Source: Angelobacter sp036557225
GTDB taxonomy: Bacteria; Acidobacteriota; Terriglobia; Terriglobales; Acidobacteriaceae
Direction: 5' to 3'
Length of the DNA stretch: 64,000 nucleotides
Assembly (NCBI GenBank): GCA_036557225.1
Contig: DATBHX010000035.1
Location: 1-64,000 of the forward strand
The position numbers and the translations under genes are program-made. The notes beneath the pieces were generated by a model, which was not told where the DNA came from, ran no database searches, and saw only the letters and a program-made list of their open reading frames with translations. This document shows, one piece after another, positions 16,358 to 24,996 of the stretch; the first letter of the stretch is position 1, and each line of letters opens with the position of its first letter.

Positions 16358-18973
16358 CTACTCATACCTCAGCGCTACCGTCGGTTCAATTCTCAGCGCG
16401 CGCCGGGTTGGCGCCCACGAAGAGATCAGGCCGAGGACCAGCATGGTCAGGCACACGCCCGCCAGTACCAGAGGATCGCGTACAGAGCCGTAAACCACGG
16501 CTTCCAGCAGACGGCCCGCAGCCAGGGAGAGCGCAAAGCCGATCACCGTCCCTAATCCGAGCAGATAAAACGTCTTACTCAGCACCAGCTTTACCACCTG
16601 CCTTGGCGCGGCGCCAATAGCCACTCGAATCCCGATTTCTCGCACTCGCCGGGCAACGCCATAAGCCACCAGGCCGTGAATTCCCGTCAAGGCCAGTACA
16701 ATCGCCAACACGCCAAACGAGCTCAGGGCAATCACGGCGGCATGAAGCGGAAAAAACGCGAATCGTAAGACCTGATCCAACCCGCCGGTACCGAAGAGCG
16801 GCAACTGCGGATCAAGTTGCGCCAGCGTCTGCCGGATTTTCTCCGTCATTTCGCGCTGAGAAAGGGAAGAGCGAACGAGCATTGTGGTGGTCGTGTTGTA
16901 CTGCTGCAGCTCGGGAATGAAGAGGACCGGAGTATCCGGCTCGGTAGGACTCATGTATTTGCCGGTTTCTACGACAGCCACCACCTCCCATAGCTTCCCG
17001 CCGGGACCACCACGGAACCGTTTTCCAACGGCGTTCTCCGTGCGAAGGATCTGCCGGGCAAAGGCCTGGTTAATCACCGCGACCGGCGGCGATTGCGCGT
17101 CATCGTGCCAGGTAAAATCACGGCCCGCCAGTACACGGATGCCGAGTGTCTCAAAATAGTGGGGTGAGACCTGATACCGGATGGCCAGCGGCGCGGTTGA
17201 TGCATGAAGGTCCGATTGCTCCTCCGGATAGATGGAGGTGTGAGATTGATCGATACTCAACGGCACGGAGTTGGAATACGCAGCGGATTGAACCCCCGGC
17301 AGCCGGGAGAGTGCATCAAGCGCGCGCTGCTGAAAGGCCCGGCCTCGCTCTTCCGAATATCCGGCCAGGCCCAGATCAAAAGCAGCCATCGTGACTCCCT
17401 GCGGTTCAAAACCCAGATGCATGGACAAAGATTTCTGCAGGCCACGTAACGACAGCAGACAGGCAGAGACAAGCACGAAACACAAGGCTACCTGGACCAC
17501 AACCAGCACGTCACGCAAAGCCAGCCGGTGCCCTTGAAAGCCGGATGTTTCACCTTTCAACACCGCGTTGGAGTCGGTGCGCGCAGCGTGGCGTGCAGGC
17601 GCCAGGCCAAAGAGAATGCCCGCAATCGCGGAGATGGTCGCGGCAAAACAGAAGACCCGCCAGTCTGGAGTTACGTCAAACTGTACCGGAAAATCCAGCG
17701 GCGCGCGCCATGCGCTGAGCGTGCGTGAGAGCAGCGTTGCCAGTCCGTAACCGCAGGCGCCGCCCAGCACGGAGAGGACAAGGGTTTCAGTCAGCAACTG
17801 CCGGATCACCCGGCCGCGCGTTGCACCGATAGACAACCGGATCGCAATTTCACGCTGGCGATCAGCTGCGCGGGCCGCCAGCATGCTGGCGAGGTTGGCG
17901 CACGCGGTCAGCAGGACCAGCGCAGCCAGCAGCAGAACGCCGAACGAAAACGCGCGGACCGGCGCGCCGAGAGCGTCACCGACCAACCCAGGCCGTGCCA
18001 GATGAAACGTCAGCCCCTCATTGACTTTGGGATTGCTGCGCGCCAGCTCCGCGGCGATAGTGTTCAGGTTGGCCGTGGCCTGATCCACGGTGATTCCAGG
18101 CTTGAGACGGCCAATGACCCAGGTGTTAAAAGTCGCAGGCTCGTCCAGCCACGAATTCCCCGGCTCGATCTGCGCCTGCATCATCATCGGTACCCAGACT
18201 TCCGGCCAGTAAAAGACCTCGGTACCGTGGAAGTCGCGCCCAGCTACGCCGATCACCGTGTATGGCTGTCGATTAATGCGGATGATTTTGCCGACAATGT
18301 CCCGATCGCCCGCAAAACGCGATTGCCATGATCCGTAGCTTAGGACCGCATACGGGCTTCCACCCTCATGCAGATCATCCTCCTGATGGAAGAATCGTCC
18401 CATCGCAGGTTGCACGCCGAGAACATCAAAGTAATTTCCTGTGGCCAGATAGCCCCAGGTCCGCGTGGCGGTTCCATGGTTCGATTCGAGTTCAATCTGA
18501 GTTACGCGGTAACCGAGCGTCCCGTTAAAAACCTGGTTGTGATCGCGTAGTTCACGATAGTTTGGGAAAGATTGCCCGGCGTTAAACATCCCATTCTCAA
18601 GGAAAACCAGCTGGCCCGGATTTTCTACCGGCAATGGGCGGAGCACAATCGCATTGACGGCGCTGAAGATCAGAGCATTTACGCCGATGCCAAGCGCGAG
18701 AGACACAACGGCCACAAGCGTGAACCCGGGATTGCGCGCGAAAACGCGAAGTGCATACGTGATGTCACGGAGGAGGTGCTCCAGCAACATCCAGTGGCTC
18801 GATTCATGAAAGCGTTCTTCCGCTTGCAACACGTTGCCAAATTCACGGTGGGCTTTTGCTTCGGCCTCGGCGCGGCTCATGCCCTGCTCGCACAGTCTCT
18901 CGATTTCCAGTTCCAGGTGGGCAGAGATCTCATTCTTGAAGTCAGCTTCCTTGCGCTTGCGCTGCCAAAACAT
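16358..18973 (-). CDS. large FtsX/MacB-type permease (acidobacterial orphan permease, ADOP)
   Basis: Membrane protein of 871 residues with the layout of acidobacterial duplicated orphan permeases: a soluble helical head (MFWQRKRKEADFKNEISAHL), a first transmembrane helix near residue 85-110 (FTLVAVVSLALGIGVNALIF), a MacB-type periplasmic domain, three helices around residues 330-450 (LLAALVLLTACANLASMLAA), a second periplasmic domain, and three C-terminal helices. No ATPase gene is adjacent, as is usual for these permeases. Its ATG abuts the stop of the upstream PadR regulator, and the GGAGGGG ribosome site lies inside the end of that gene, so the two are translationally coupled. Substrate unknown. 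Confidence 0.9.
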   Translation of the reverse strand: MFWQRKRKEADFKNEISAHLELEIERLCEQGMSRAEAEAKAHREFGNVLQAEERFHESSHWMLLEHLLRDITYALRVFARNPGFTLVAVVSLALGIGVNALIFSAVNAIVLRPLPVENPGQLVFLENGMFNAGQSFPNYRELRDHNQVFNGTLGYRVTQIELESNHGTATRTWGYLATGNYFDVLGVQPAMGRFFHQEDDLHEGGSPYAVLSYGSWQSRFAGDRDIVGKIIRINRQPYTVIGVAGRDFHGTEVFYWPEVWVPMMMQAQIEPGNSWLDEPATFNTWVIGRLKPGITVDQATANLNTIAAELARSNPKVNEGLTFHLARPGLVGDALGAPVRAFSFGVLLLAALVLLTACANLASMLAARAADRQREIAIRLSIGATRGRVIRQLLTETLVLSVLGGACGYGLATLLSRTLSAWRAPLDFPVQFDVTPDWRVFCFAATISAIAGILFGLAPARHAARTDSNAVLKGETSGFQGHRLALRDVLVVVQVALCFVLVSACLLSLRGLQKSLSMHLGFEPQGVTMAAFDLGLAGYSEERGRAFQQRALDALSRLPGVQSAAYSNSVPLSIDQSHTSIYPEEQSDLHASTAPLAIRYQVSPHYFETLGIRVLAGRDFTWHDDAQSPPVAVINQAFARQILRTENAVGKRFRGGPGGKLWEVVAVVETGKYMSPTEPDTPVLFIPELQQYNTTTTMLVRSSLSQREMTEKIRQTLAQLDPQLPLFGTGGLDQVLRFAFFPLHAAVIALSSFGVLAIVLALTGIHGLVAYGVARRVREIGIRVAIGAAPRQVVKLVLSKTFYLLGLGTVIGFALSLAAGRLLEAVVYGSVRDPLVLAGVCLTMLVLGLISSWAPTRRALRIEPTVALRYE

Positions 18974-19330
18974 TTACCCCTCCGCTTTTTGCCCATTCAG
19001 GACCCGTGCGATCGCGGCAGACAGCCGCCCCCATTGACTGGTCTCATGCGCCAGGTGCTTGCGCCCGGTTTTGGTGAGTTGGTAGAAACGCGCCTTGCGG
19101 TTGTTCTCACTCGTGCCCCACGCGGCGCTGATCCAGCCCTGGTTTTCCAGGCGTTGCAGTGCAGGGTAGAGCGAGCCGTGGTCGACCAGCAGCTCATCGT
19201 CAGATTGCAATTGAATAGCCCGGGCAATGCCCTGGCCATGTTGTGCGCCGAAAAGCAGCGTGCGCAGGATCAACAAATCCAGCGTTCCCTGCAGCAGCGC
19301 GACGCGGTCTTTTTCGTCTCGGGTTGGCAT
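18974..19330 (-). CDS. PadR family transcriptional regulator
   Basis: Winged-helix DNA-binding protein of about 118 residues from the chosen start MPTRDEKDRVALLQGTLDLL; a longer frame to 19384 adds residues not typical of the family. Core features are LLQGTLDLLILRTLL, the recognition region VDHGSLYPALQRLENQGWI, and the wing with KARFYQLTKTGRKHL. PadR proteins of this size lie directly before ADOP permeases in acidobacteria and presumably repress them. Stop and the next start are adjacent (TAA then ATG). The ligand is unknown. Confidence 0.92.
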   Translation of the reverse strand: MPTRDEKDRVALLQGTLDLLILRTLLFGAQHGQGIARAIQLQSDDELLVDHGSLYPALQRLENQGWISAAWGTSENNRKARFYQLTKTGRKHLAHETSQWGRLSAAIARVLNGQKAEG

Positions 19331-19404
19331 TCGACCCAAGTATGCTCTTTCTTTGGGTAGAACGTCAACCAGAGTAACAGGCAATCTGGAAGCTCTTAAG
19401 TATG

Positions 19405-19501
19405 AGGGCGAGGCCGTGCACGCGCCGAGCCCGCTGCTACAGTGCAGAATGAGTTGCCGGCGGGCGGAAGTGTCTAGCGGTTTGGAGCGAAGCGACAGGA
19501 A
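19405..19501 (+). repeat. GGGCGAGGCCG-family dispersed repeat
   Basis: Begins GAGGGCGAGGCCGTGCACGC, continues GCCGAGCCCGCTGCTACAG and ends TTTGGAGCGAAGCGACAGGA against the 3' end of argJ. Same family as 5751-6311 and 9203-9300. Confidence 0.65.
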
Positions 19502-20704
19502 TTACGTCGAATAATCAGCATTGATGTGCACATACTCCGCCGTCAGGTCGCACGATAGAAACTCCAGATCGGCGTTGCCCGCGCCCAGGCTGATGCGAAT
19601 TTCATACACCGGTTCTGACATGTAGCGATGCGCGCGGTCGTGATCAAAGAGGATCGCGGCGCCGTGGCGGCAGATTTGTTGCTCGCCCAGGTGGATGTTG
19701 ACTCGTTCCAGGTTGACCGTGACTCCTGACCTTCCGATTGCCGCCAGCATTCTTCCCCAGTTCGGATCAGCTCCAGCCCACGCGGTCTTCACCAGCGGCG
19801 AAGTAGCGATTGTGCTCGCAATCCTTCTCGCTTCGCTGCGACTGCGCGCCTGCTCGATTCTGAGCCGCACAACATGTTTCACGCCCTCGCCATCCGCGAC
19901 GATCTGCGCCGCCAGGGAGCGGCAGACTTTGACGACCGCAGCCTGAAACTGATTGCGCACGGCCTTAAACTCCACGCCGCTCTTGCCGCTGGCCATCAGC
20001 AACACAGTGTCGTTGGTTGAAGTGTCGCCGTCGATGGAAATGTTGTTGAAGCTCTGTTCCACCGCCCCTTCCAGACATTGCTGCAACTCGCGCGGGCTGG
20101 CGGCAAGGTCAGTAAACAAGTAGACCAGCATGGTCGCCATATTTGGATGGATCATCCCCGCGCCCTTGGCCACTCCCAGCAGCGTGACCTCAAGGCCCTG
20201 GAAGGTGATGGATTGAGCAGCGACTTTCTTGTGCGTATCTGTGGTCAGGATGGCGTGGGCGAACTCATCGAAGGCGGTTTCACCTTCCGCGGCAGAGCCG
20301 ATTAACCCCGGCAGGGCTGCATGGATTTTTTCTACCGGCAGCTGCACGCCGATGATCCCGGTGGAAGAAGGGAAGATGTGGTGCTCGCGAACCTTGTGTT
20401 CCGTGTTTGAAAGCTGCTTGGCCAGGCCTGCGCATACGCTCTTGGCGGCTTTCAATCCCTGCCTGCCAGTGGCGCAGTTGGCATTGCCGGCATTGACGAT
20501 CAGCGCGCGCATCTGCCCTTGTCCATGACGAAGGTTTTCTCTTCCTACGATGACGGGCGCGGCGACAACCTGGTTGCGAGTAAACATGGCTGCCGCGGAA
20601 GAGCCGTCAGGCGTGAGAACAAGAGCCAGATCAGGTTTGCCGCTGGCCTTGATGCCCGCCGCGCATGCAGAAAAGAGAAATCCCCGGGGCAAACGGCCGT
20701 TCAC
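19502..20704 (-). CDS. argJ: glutamate N-acetyltransferase / amino-acid acetyltransferase
   Basis: Transfers the acetyl group from N-acetylornithine to glutamate, recycling acetyl in arginine synthesis. The protein of 400 residues carries the self-cleavage site in GVAKGAGMIHPNMATMLVYL, where the Thr of ATM becomes the N-terminal nucleophile of the beta chain. Other family marks are VNAGNANCATG and SSTGIIGVQLP. It starts with GTG overlapping the stop of the preceding acetyltransferase gene by four bases (GTGA), so it is the coupled last gene of the arg operon. Whether it also uses acetyl-CoA (bifunctional) cannot be read from sequence. Confidence 0.94.
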   Translation of the reverse strand: MNGRLPRGFLFSACAAGIKASGKPDLALVLTPDGSSAAAMFTRNQVVAAPVIVGRENLRHGQGQMRALIVNAGNANCATGRQGLKAAKSVCAGLAKQLSNTEHKVREHHIFPSSTGIIGVQLPVEKIHAALPGLIGSAAEGETAFDEFAHAILTTDTHKKVAAQSITFQGLEVTLLGVAKGAGMIHPNMATMLVYLFTDLAASPRELQQCLEGAVEQSFNNISIDGDTSTNDTVLLMASGKSGVEFKAVRNQFQAAVVKVCRSLAAQIVADGEGVKHVVRLRIEQARSRSEARRIASTIATSPLVKTAWAGADPNWGRMLAAIGRSGVTVNLERVNIHLGEQQICRHGAAILFDHDRAHRYMSEPVYEIRISLGAGNADLEFLSCDLTAEYVHINADYST

Positions 20705-21219
20705 GCGCCCAGCCTCACCAATGGGATCAGAATCTGCGCGTCGCGTGGACCAATGCTTTGCGGAATGGGGCCGCGCACCATCGCCACTTCATCGCAGGCA
20801 TAAAGGTTGGGGCAGTGCACACAGTCTTTGTAGATCTTGTCAGGCAGTTCTTCCCGTGTCGCGACAACGAATCCCATGTGAGCAAAAAACTCCGGAATGC
20901 GGGTAAACAGGCACACACAGGTTACGCGATGGCGTTCCGCTTCGTCCAGCAGCGCTTCCACCAGTTTGCGTCCCGCGCCGCAGCCCTTGGCGGAAGGCAT
21001 CACGGCGATGCTGCGAATTTCGGCCAGGTGCATGCCGTAAAGATGCAGCGCGCCGCAGCCGATCACCTTGCCGTCCTCTTCGGCAACAACGAAGTCGCGG
21101 ACGTTTTCGCTCAGCTCAGCGATCGAGCGCGGCAGCAGTGTGCCGACTTCGGCATACGGGCGAATGATGGCGTGAATCCGCTCTACGTCAGGCAGGACCG
21201 CGTTACGCGTGCGTACCAT
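20701..21219 (-). CDS. GNAT acetyltransferase, ArgA-like (N-acetylglutamate synthase)
   Basis: Protein of 172 residues from MVRTRNAVLPDVERI; an AGGAGG lies seven bases before this ATG, while a longer frame to 21321 runs through argH. The GNAT fold shows GCGALHLYG, AEIRSIAVMPSAKGCGAGRK for acetyl-CoA binding, and LFTRIPEFFAHMGF, which are typical of the short ArgA-like acetyltransferases that make N-acetylglutamate. It overlaps the end of argH by 17 bases and argJ by four. This arrangement recalls the fused argH-argA genes of some marine gammaproteobacteria. The function is inferred from family and context. Confidence 0.87.
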   Translation of the reverse strand: MVRTRNAVLPDVERIHAIIRPYAEVGTLLPRSIAELSENVRDFVVAEEDGKVIGCGALHLYGMHLAEIRSIAVMPSAKGCGAGRKLVEALLDEAERHRVTCVCLFTRIPEFFAHMGFVVATREELPDKIYKDCVHCPNLYACDEVAMVRGPIPQSIGPRDAQILIPLVRLGA

Positions 21220-22606
21220 GCGCCTCCTGTAGGGCGGCCAGCTTCTCGCGGGCTGCGCTGATTGCCTGCTGCACGCGATGCGACGCCGTACCGCCGGAAA
21301 CATCATGGCAGGCCAGCACATTCTCGACCTTTAAATGTTCGTAAATATCTGCGTCAAACGCCGGGCTGAACTCGCGCAGCTCGTCGAGCGAGAGCTGTTC
21401 CAGTTCGCACTCCTGCGCCAGGCACTTCTGTACGGCCTGCGCCACCACTTCATGCGCCTGCCGGAAAGGCACGCCGCGCTTTGCCAGATACGTAGCTGCG
21501 GCCATAGCGTTCATAAAGCCACTTTCGCACGCCGACTGCATACGTTCCTGATTGAATTGCGCCTGGCGCATGAATCCCGCAGCTACCTTGAGGCAGTGGC
21601 GTGAGGTGGCGGCGGCTTCGAACAGAGGCTCCTGCGTCTCCTGCATATCTTTGTTGTATGCCAGCGGCAGGCCCTTGACCGTCGTGAGCAGCGCAATGTG
21701 GTTGCCCATCAGCCGCGCCGACTTTCCGCGAATCAGCTCCAGCGCATCAGGGTTCTGTTTCTGGGGCATGGCGCTGCTGCCGGTGGAGTAGGCCTCGGGC
21801 AGCTTGATAAAGCCATATTCCTGCGTGGCGAACAGGATCAACTCCTCCGCCCAGCGGCTGAGATGAACGCCCAGCAATGTAGCCGCGCCCACGAATTCAA
21901 GGGCGAAGTCGCGGTCGCTGGTGGCGTCCATGCTGTTGGCTGTAGGGCGCGCAAAACCCAGCGCGCGGCTTACCAGTTCGCGATCAAGTGGCAACGTTGC
22001 CCCGGTGACTGCGCCCGAGCCGAGCGGGCATTCATTGGCCCGTTCGCGGCAGTCCATCAGGCGTTCACCATCCCGCCAGAACATCTCAAAATAGGATAAG
22101 AGCCAGTGTGAGGTCAGCACTGGCTCCGCCCGCTGGAGATGCGTGTAAGCGGGCATAAAAAGCGTCTTTGCTTCCGCCGCGCGGTCCACGAGAGCTTCCA
22201 GAAAATCGCCCAGCAGGCCACGCAGATCGTCGATCGTGTCGCGCACAAACAACCGCAGGTCGGTGGCGATCTGCTCATTACGGCTGCGCCCGCTGTGCAG
22301 CTTCTTGCCCGTTTCGCCGATCAGCGCGACCAGTTTTTTCTCCACGAAATGGTGCACGTCCTCCGCTTCAGGATCGTTGAAGAACTCCGGTTCCTGGTCG
22401 CTGCTCTTGCCAATCTGGTCCAGCGCAGACGCGACGAGGCTGTATTCCGCGGGAATGATGATGCCCGCGGCTTTCAGCGCTTGTGCGTGGGCGCGGCTGG
22501 CCGCAAGTTCGTAGCGCAGCAGCTTCTGGTCAAAGGGAAATGACCGCTGCCACGCTTCGAAATGCGGGTCCAGCGGCTGCCGGAACCGGCCTGACCACAT
22601 CTTCAC
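21203..22606 (-). CDS. argH: argininosuccinate lyase
   Basis: Last step to arginine: cleaves argininosuccinate into arginine and fumarate. The protein of 467 residues starts MKMWSGRFRQPLDP, the typical N-terminus, and has the superfamily signature GSSAMPQKQNPDALELIRGK near residue 280, with the catalytic Ser in it, and SRNEQIATD near residue 110. It overlaps argG by four bases (ATGA) and the downstream acetyltransferase gene by 17, so translation of the three is coupled. Confidence 0.96.
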   Translation of the reverse strand: MKMWSGRFRQPLDPHFEAWQRSFPFDQKLLRYELAASRAHAQALKAAGIIIPAEYSLVASALDQIGKSSDQEPEFFNDPEAEDVHHFVEKKLVALIGETGKKLHSGRSRNEQIATDLRLFVRDTIDDLRGLLGDFLEALVDRAAEAKTLFMPAYTHLQRAEPVLTSHWLLSYFEMFWRDGERLMDCRERANECPLGSGAVTGATLPLDRELVSRALGFARPTANSMDATSDRDFALEFVGAATLLGVHLSRWAEELILFATQEYGFIKLPEAYSTGSSAMPQKQNPDALELIRGKSARLMGNHIALLTTVKGLPLAYNKDMQETQEPLFEAAATSRHCLKVAAGFMRQAQFNQERMQSACESGFMNAMAAATYLAKRGVPFRQAHEVVAQAVQKCLAQECELEQLSLDELREFSPAFDADIYEHLKVENVLACHDVSGGTASHRVQQAISAAREKLAALQEAHGTHA

Positions 22607-23841
22607 TTCGTAATCTCCTCCGAAACCTGCGTCTGCTTCGTTGCTTTCTTCCTTTTCAGCTGCGCCAGCGAGCGCGCAGGCAAGCCTAGAATGCGAATGA
22701 ATCCTTCCGCGTCCTTCTGGTCATAGCTAGCGCCCATGGTGAACGACGAGAGATCGGTACGGTAGAGCGAGAACTCTGACTCGCGCCCGCCGATGGCAAC
22801 GTTGCCCTTGTAAAGTTTCAACGTTACCGAGCCCGATACTTCTTGCTGCGTCTCGGCGACAAAGGCATCCAGCGCTTCACGTAGAGGCGTGAACCAAAGG
22901 CCGAAGTAAACGATCTCGGCGTACTTGAGCGCCATCTGCTGCTTGAAATGCATCACCTCGCGCTCCAGGCAGAGGGCTTCCAGTTCACGATGCGCCGTCA
23001 GCAACAGCGTGCCGCCGGGCGTCTCATAACAGCCCCGCGACTTGATGCCGACGAAACGATTTTCAACCAAATCGATGCGGCCAATCGCATTCCGTCCGCC
23101 AATTTCATTCAGCAACTCAACCAGCGAGACGGGATCCAGCGCTTGCCCATTGACGGAAACGGGAGTGCCCGCCTCAAAGCCGATGGTGACTGCTTCTTCG
23201 CGATCGGGCGCTTCCTGTGGAGAGCGCGTGAGCTGCCAGGTGGATTCGAAGGGCGCATTGTTGGGATCTTCGAGTTCCCCGCCTTCGTGACTCAGGTGCC
23301 AAATGTTGCGATCGCGGCTGTGGATCTTCTCCCGGCTCGCGGTCACGGAGATGCCGCGCTGCTCCGCGTAATCCAGGCAGTCTTCACGCGACTTCAAAGT
23401 CCATTCGCGCCACGGCGCAATCACCTTCAGCTCCGGCGCTAGCGCCTGAAACGCGTGCTCAAAGCGGACCTGATCATTGCCTTTGCCCGTGCAGCCGTGT
23501 GCCAGCGCAGTAGCGTTCTCTGCAAGCGCGACTTCCACCTGGTGCTTGGCGATCACAGGCCGCGCCAGCGACGTCCCCAGCAGATATTTGTGTTCGTACA
23601 CCGCGCCGGCACGCAGAGCAGGGAAGACGTAGTCGCGCAGAAACTCCTCGCGCAGGTCTTTTACGATGACCTTGGCCGCGCCGGTCTTGTGGGCTTTTTC
23701 CACCACGGCGTCAATGTCATCGCCCTGGCCAACATCGGCGATCATGGCAATCACGTCGCAATTGTAATTTTCCTTCAGCCAGGGAATGATGATGGAGGTA
23801 TCCAGGCCTCCGGAATACGCCAATACAACTTTTTCACGCAT
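22603..23841 (-). CDS. argG: argininosuccinate synthase
   Basis: Joins citrulline and aspartate using ATP. The protein of 412 residues begins MREKVVLAYSGGLDTSIIIP with the pyrophosphate loop SGGLDTS, and has the second signature GCTGKGNDQVRFE near residue 113. The ribosome site AAGGAG precedes ATGCGTGA. That whole start signal occurs again 149 bp upstream, at the end of argF, with the intervening 123 bp made of a dispersed repeat. The C-terminus overlaps argH by four bases. Confidence 0.96.
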   Translation of the reverse strand: MREKVVLAYSGGLDTSIIIPWLKENYNCDVIAMIADVGQGDDIDAVVEKAHKTGAAKVIVKDLREEFLRDYVFPALRAGAVYEHKYLLGTSLARPVIAKHQVEVALAENATALAHGCTGKGNDQVRFEHAFQALAPELKVIAPWREWTLKSREDCLDYAEQRGISVTASREKIHSRDRNIWHLSHEGGELEDPNNAPFESTWQLTRSPQEAPDREEAVTIGFEAGTPVSVNGQALDPVSLVELLNEIGGRNAIGRIDLVENRFVGIKSRGCYETPGGTLLLTAHRELEALCLEREVMHFKQQMALKYAEIVYFGLWFTPLREALDAFVAETQQEVSGSVTLKLYKGNVAIGGRESEFSLYRTDLSSFTMGASYDQKDAEGFIRILGLPARSLAQLKRKKATKQTQVSEEITK

Positions 23842-24001
23842 GATTGCTCCTTATAAACCTTTGTTTCGTGACAATTGATCCTTCGACTACGCGCCCCGCG
23901 GCGCTTCGCTCAGGATTTCGGCAGGAGTCTCCCGCTCACCCCGTTGGGGGTTTCGCTCACGCCTCCTTGCGCCTCAACTTTCTCACGCATGATTGCTCCT
24001 T
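23827..24001 (-). repeat. 26-bp direct repeats flanking an intergenic repeat between argF and argG
   Basis: 23827-23852 and 23976-24001 are identical except for one base. Each contains the ribosome site and first codons of argG (AAGGAGCAATCATGCGTGA). Between them is a 123-bp stretch with GATCCTTCGACTACGCGCCC and CAGGATTTCGGCAGGAGTCT followed by TCGCTCACGCC, a unit also found at 45998-46052. The distal copy forms the last codons of argF (RSNHA) and opens a 26-codon vestigial frame, 23910-23990. Confidence 0.8.
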
Positions 24002-24996
24002 GAAGATGAAGTACGCATACCGCTGCCCAGCAGAAACAGCAGAATGGATTTTTGGATGTGCATACGGTTTTCCGCCTGATCGAAGACGATCGACCGCGGT
24101 GAATCGATCACGCTTGCCGTCACTTCTTCACCGCGATGCGCCGGCAGGCAATGCATAAAAAACGCGTGCGGCGCCGCATGCGAGAACAACTCATCGTTGA
24201 CCTGGTAAGGTGCAAAGATCTTGGCTCGCTCGGCTGCTTCGGCTTCCTGTCCCATGCTGGCCCACACGTCGGTATAGATCGCGTTGGCGCCGGTAACAGC
24301 TCTGACGGCGTCGTGCGTAACGTCAATGATCGCGCCGGTCGTTCGGCCGATTTGCTTAGCGGCCGCGATCATCTCTGCGCTGGGCTCGTAGCCTTCCGGC
24401 GTGGCGACAGAGATGCTCGTGCCCAACGCCGCAGCTGTAAGCATCAGCGAATGCGCCACGTTGTTGCCGTCGCCTACGTAAGCCAGGTGAACATCGCTCA
24501 GATCGTCAAAGCGCTCTTCCAGCGTGAAAAAGTCTGCAAAGGCCTGGCAGGGATGCTCCAGGTCGCTCAGGGCGTTGATCACTGGAATGCAGGCGTTCTG
24601 TGCCATGTCAACAATGGTCTGGTGCGCGAAGGTGCGCAGCACCACGCCGTCTACCCAGCGTTCCACGTTGCGAGCGATGTCGCTCACCGGTTCCCGCTCG
24701 CCCAGCAGCGAGCGTGTTTGGTCCATGAAGAGCGAGGTGCCGCCCAGGCTGGCCATGCCGGCTTCAAAGGTGAGGCGCGTGCGCAGAGAGGCTTTCTCAA
24801 AGAACAACACCAGTTGCTTGCCCGCCAACGCGCCGCGGAAATCGGCCGGACGGCGCTTGATGATGTGCGTCAGCTCAAACAGTGCTTTGGTCTCTTCCGG
24901 CGAGAAGTCCTGTGAGGAAACCAGATCACGGCAGATCACTGGCTGCTCAACCGGAGGCCGCAAAGCTGTAAGGTCGTACATCCTGGCTGGCATCAT
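23983..24996 (-). CDS. argF: ornithine carbamoyltransferase
   Basis: Makes citrulline from ornithine and carbamoyl phosphate. The protein of 337 residues has the carbamoyl phosphate loop as KASLRTRLTFEAGM (usual STRTR is SLRTR), the HPCQAFADF motif, and HCLPAHRGEEV with the ornithine-loop Cys. HCLPA argues for ornithine rather than acetylornithine as acceptor. It starts with an ATGATG directly after the argD stop. The C-terminal residues RSNHA are encoded by the duplicated argG start signal. Confidence 0.93.
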   Translation of the reverse strand: MMPARMYDLTALRPPVEQPVICRDLVSSQDFSPEETKALFELTHIIKRRPADFRGALAGKQLVLFFEKASLRTRLTFEAGMASLGGTSLFMDQTRSLLGEREPVSDIARNVERWVDGVVLRTFAHQTIVDMAQNACIPVINALSDLEHPCQAFADFFTLEERFDDLSDVHLAYVGDGNNVAHSLMLTAAALGTSISVATPEGYEPSAEMIAAAKQIGRTTGAIIDVTHDAVRAVTGANAIYTDVWASMGQEAEAAERAKIFAPYQVNDELFSHAAPHAFFMHCLPAHRGEEVTASVIDSPRSIVFDQAENRMHIQKSILLFLLGSGMRTSSSRSNHA

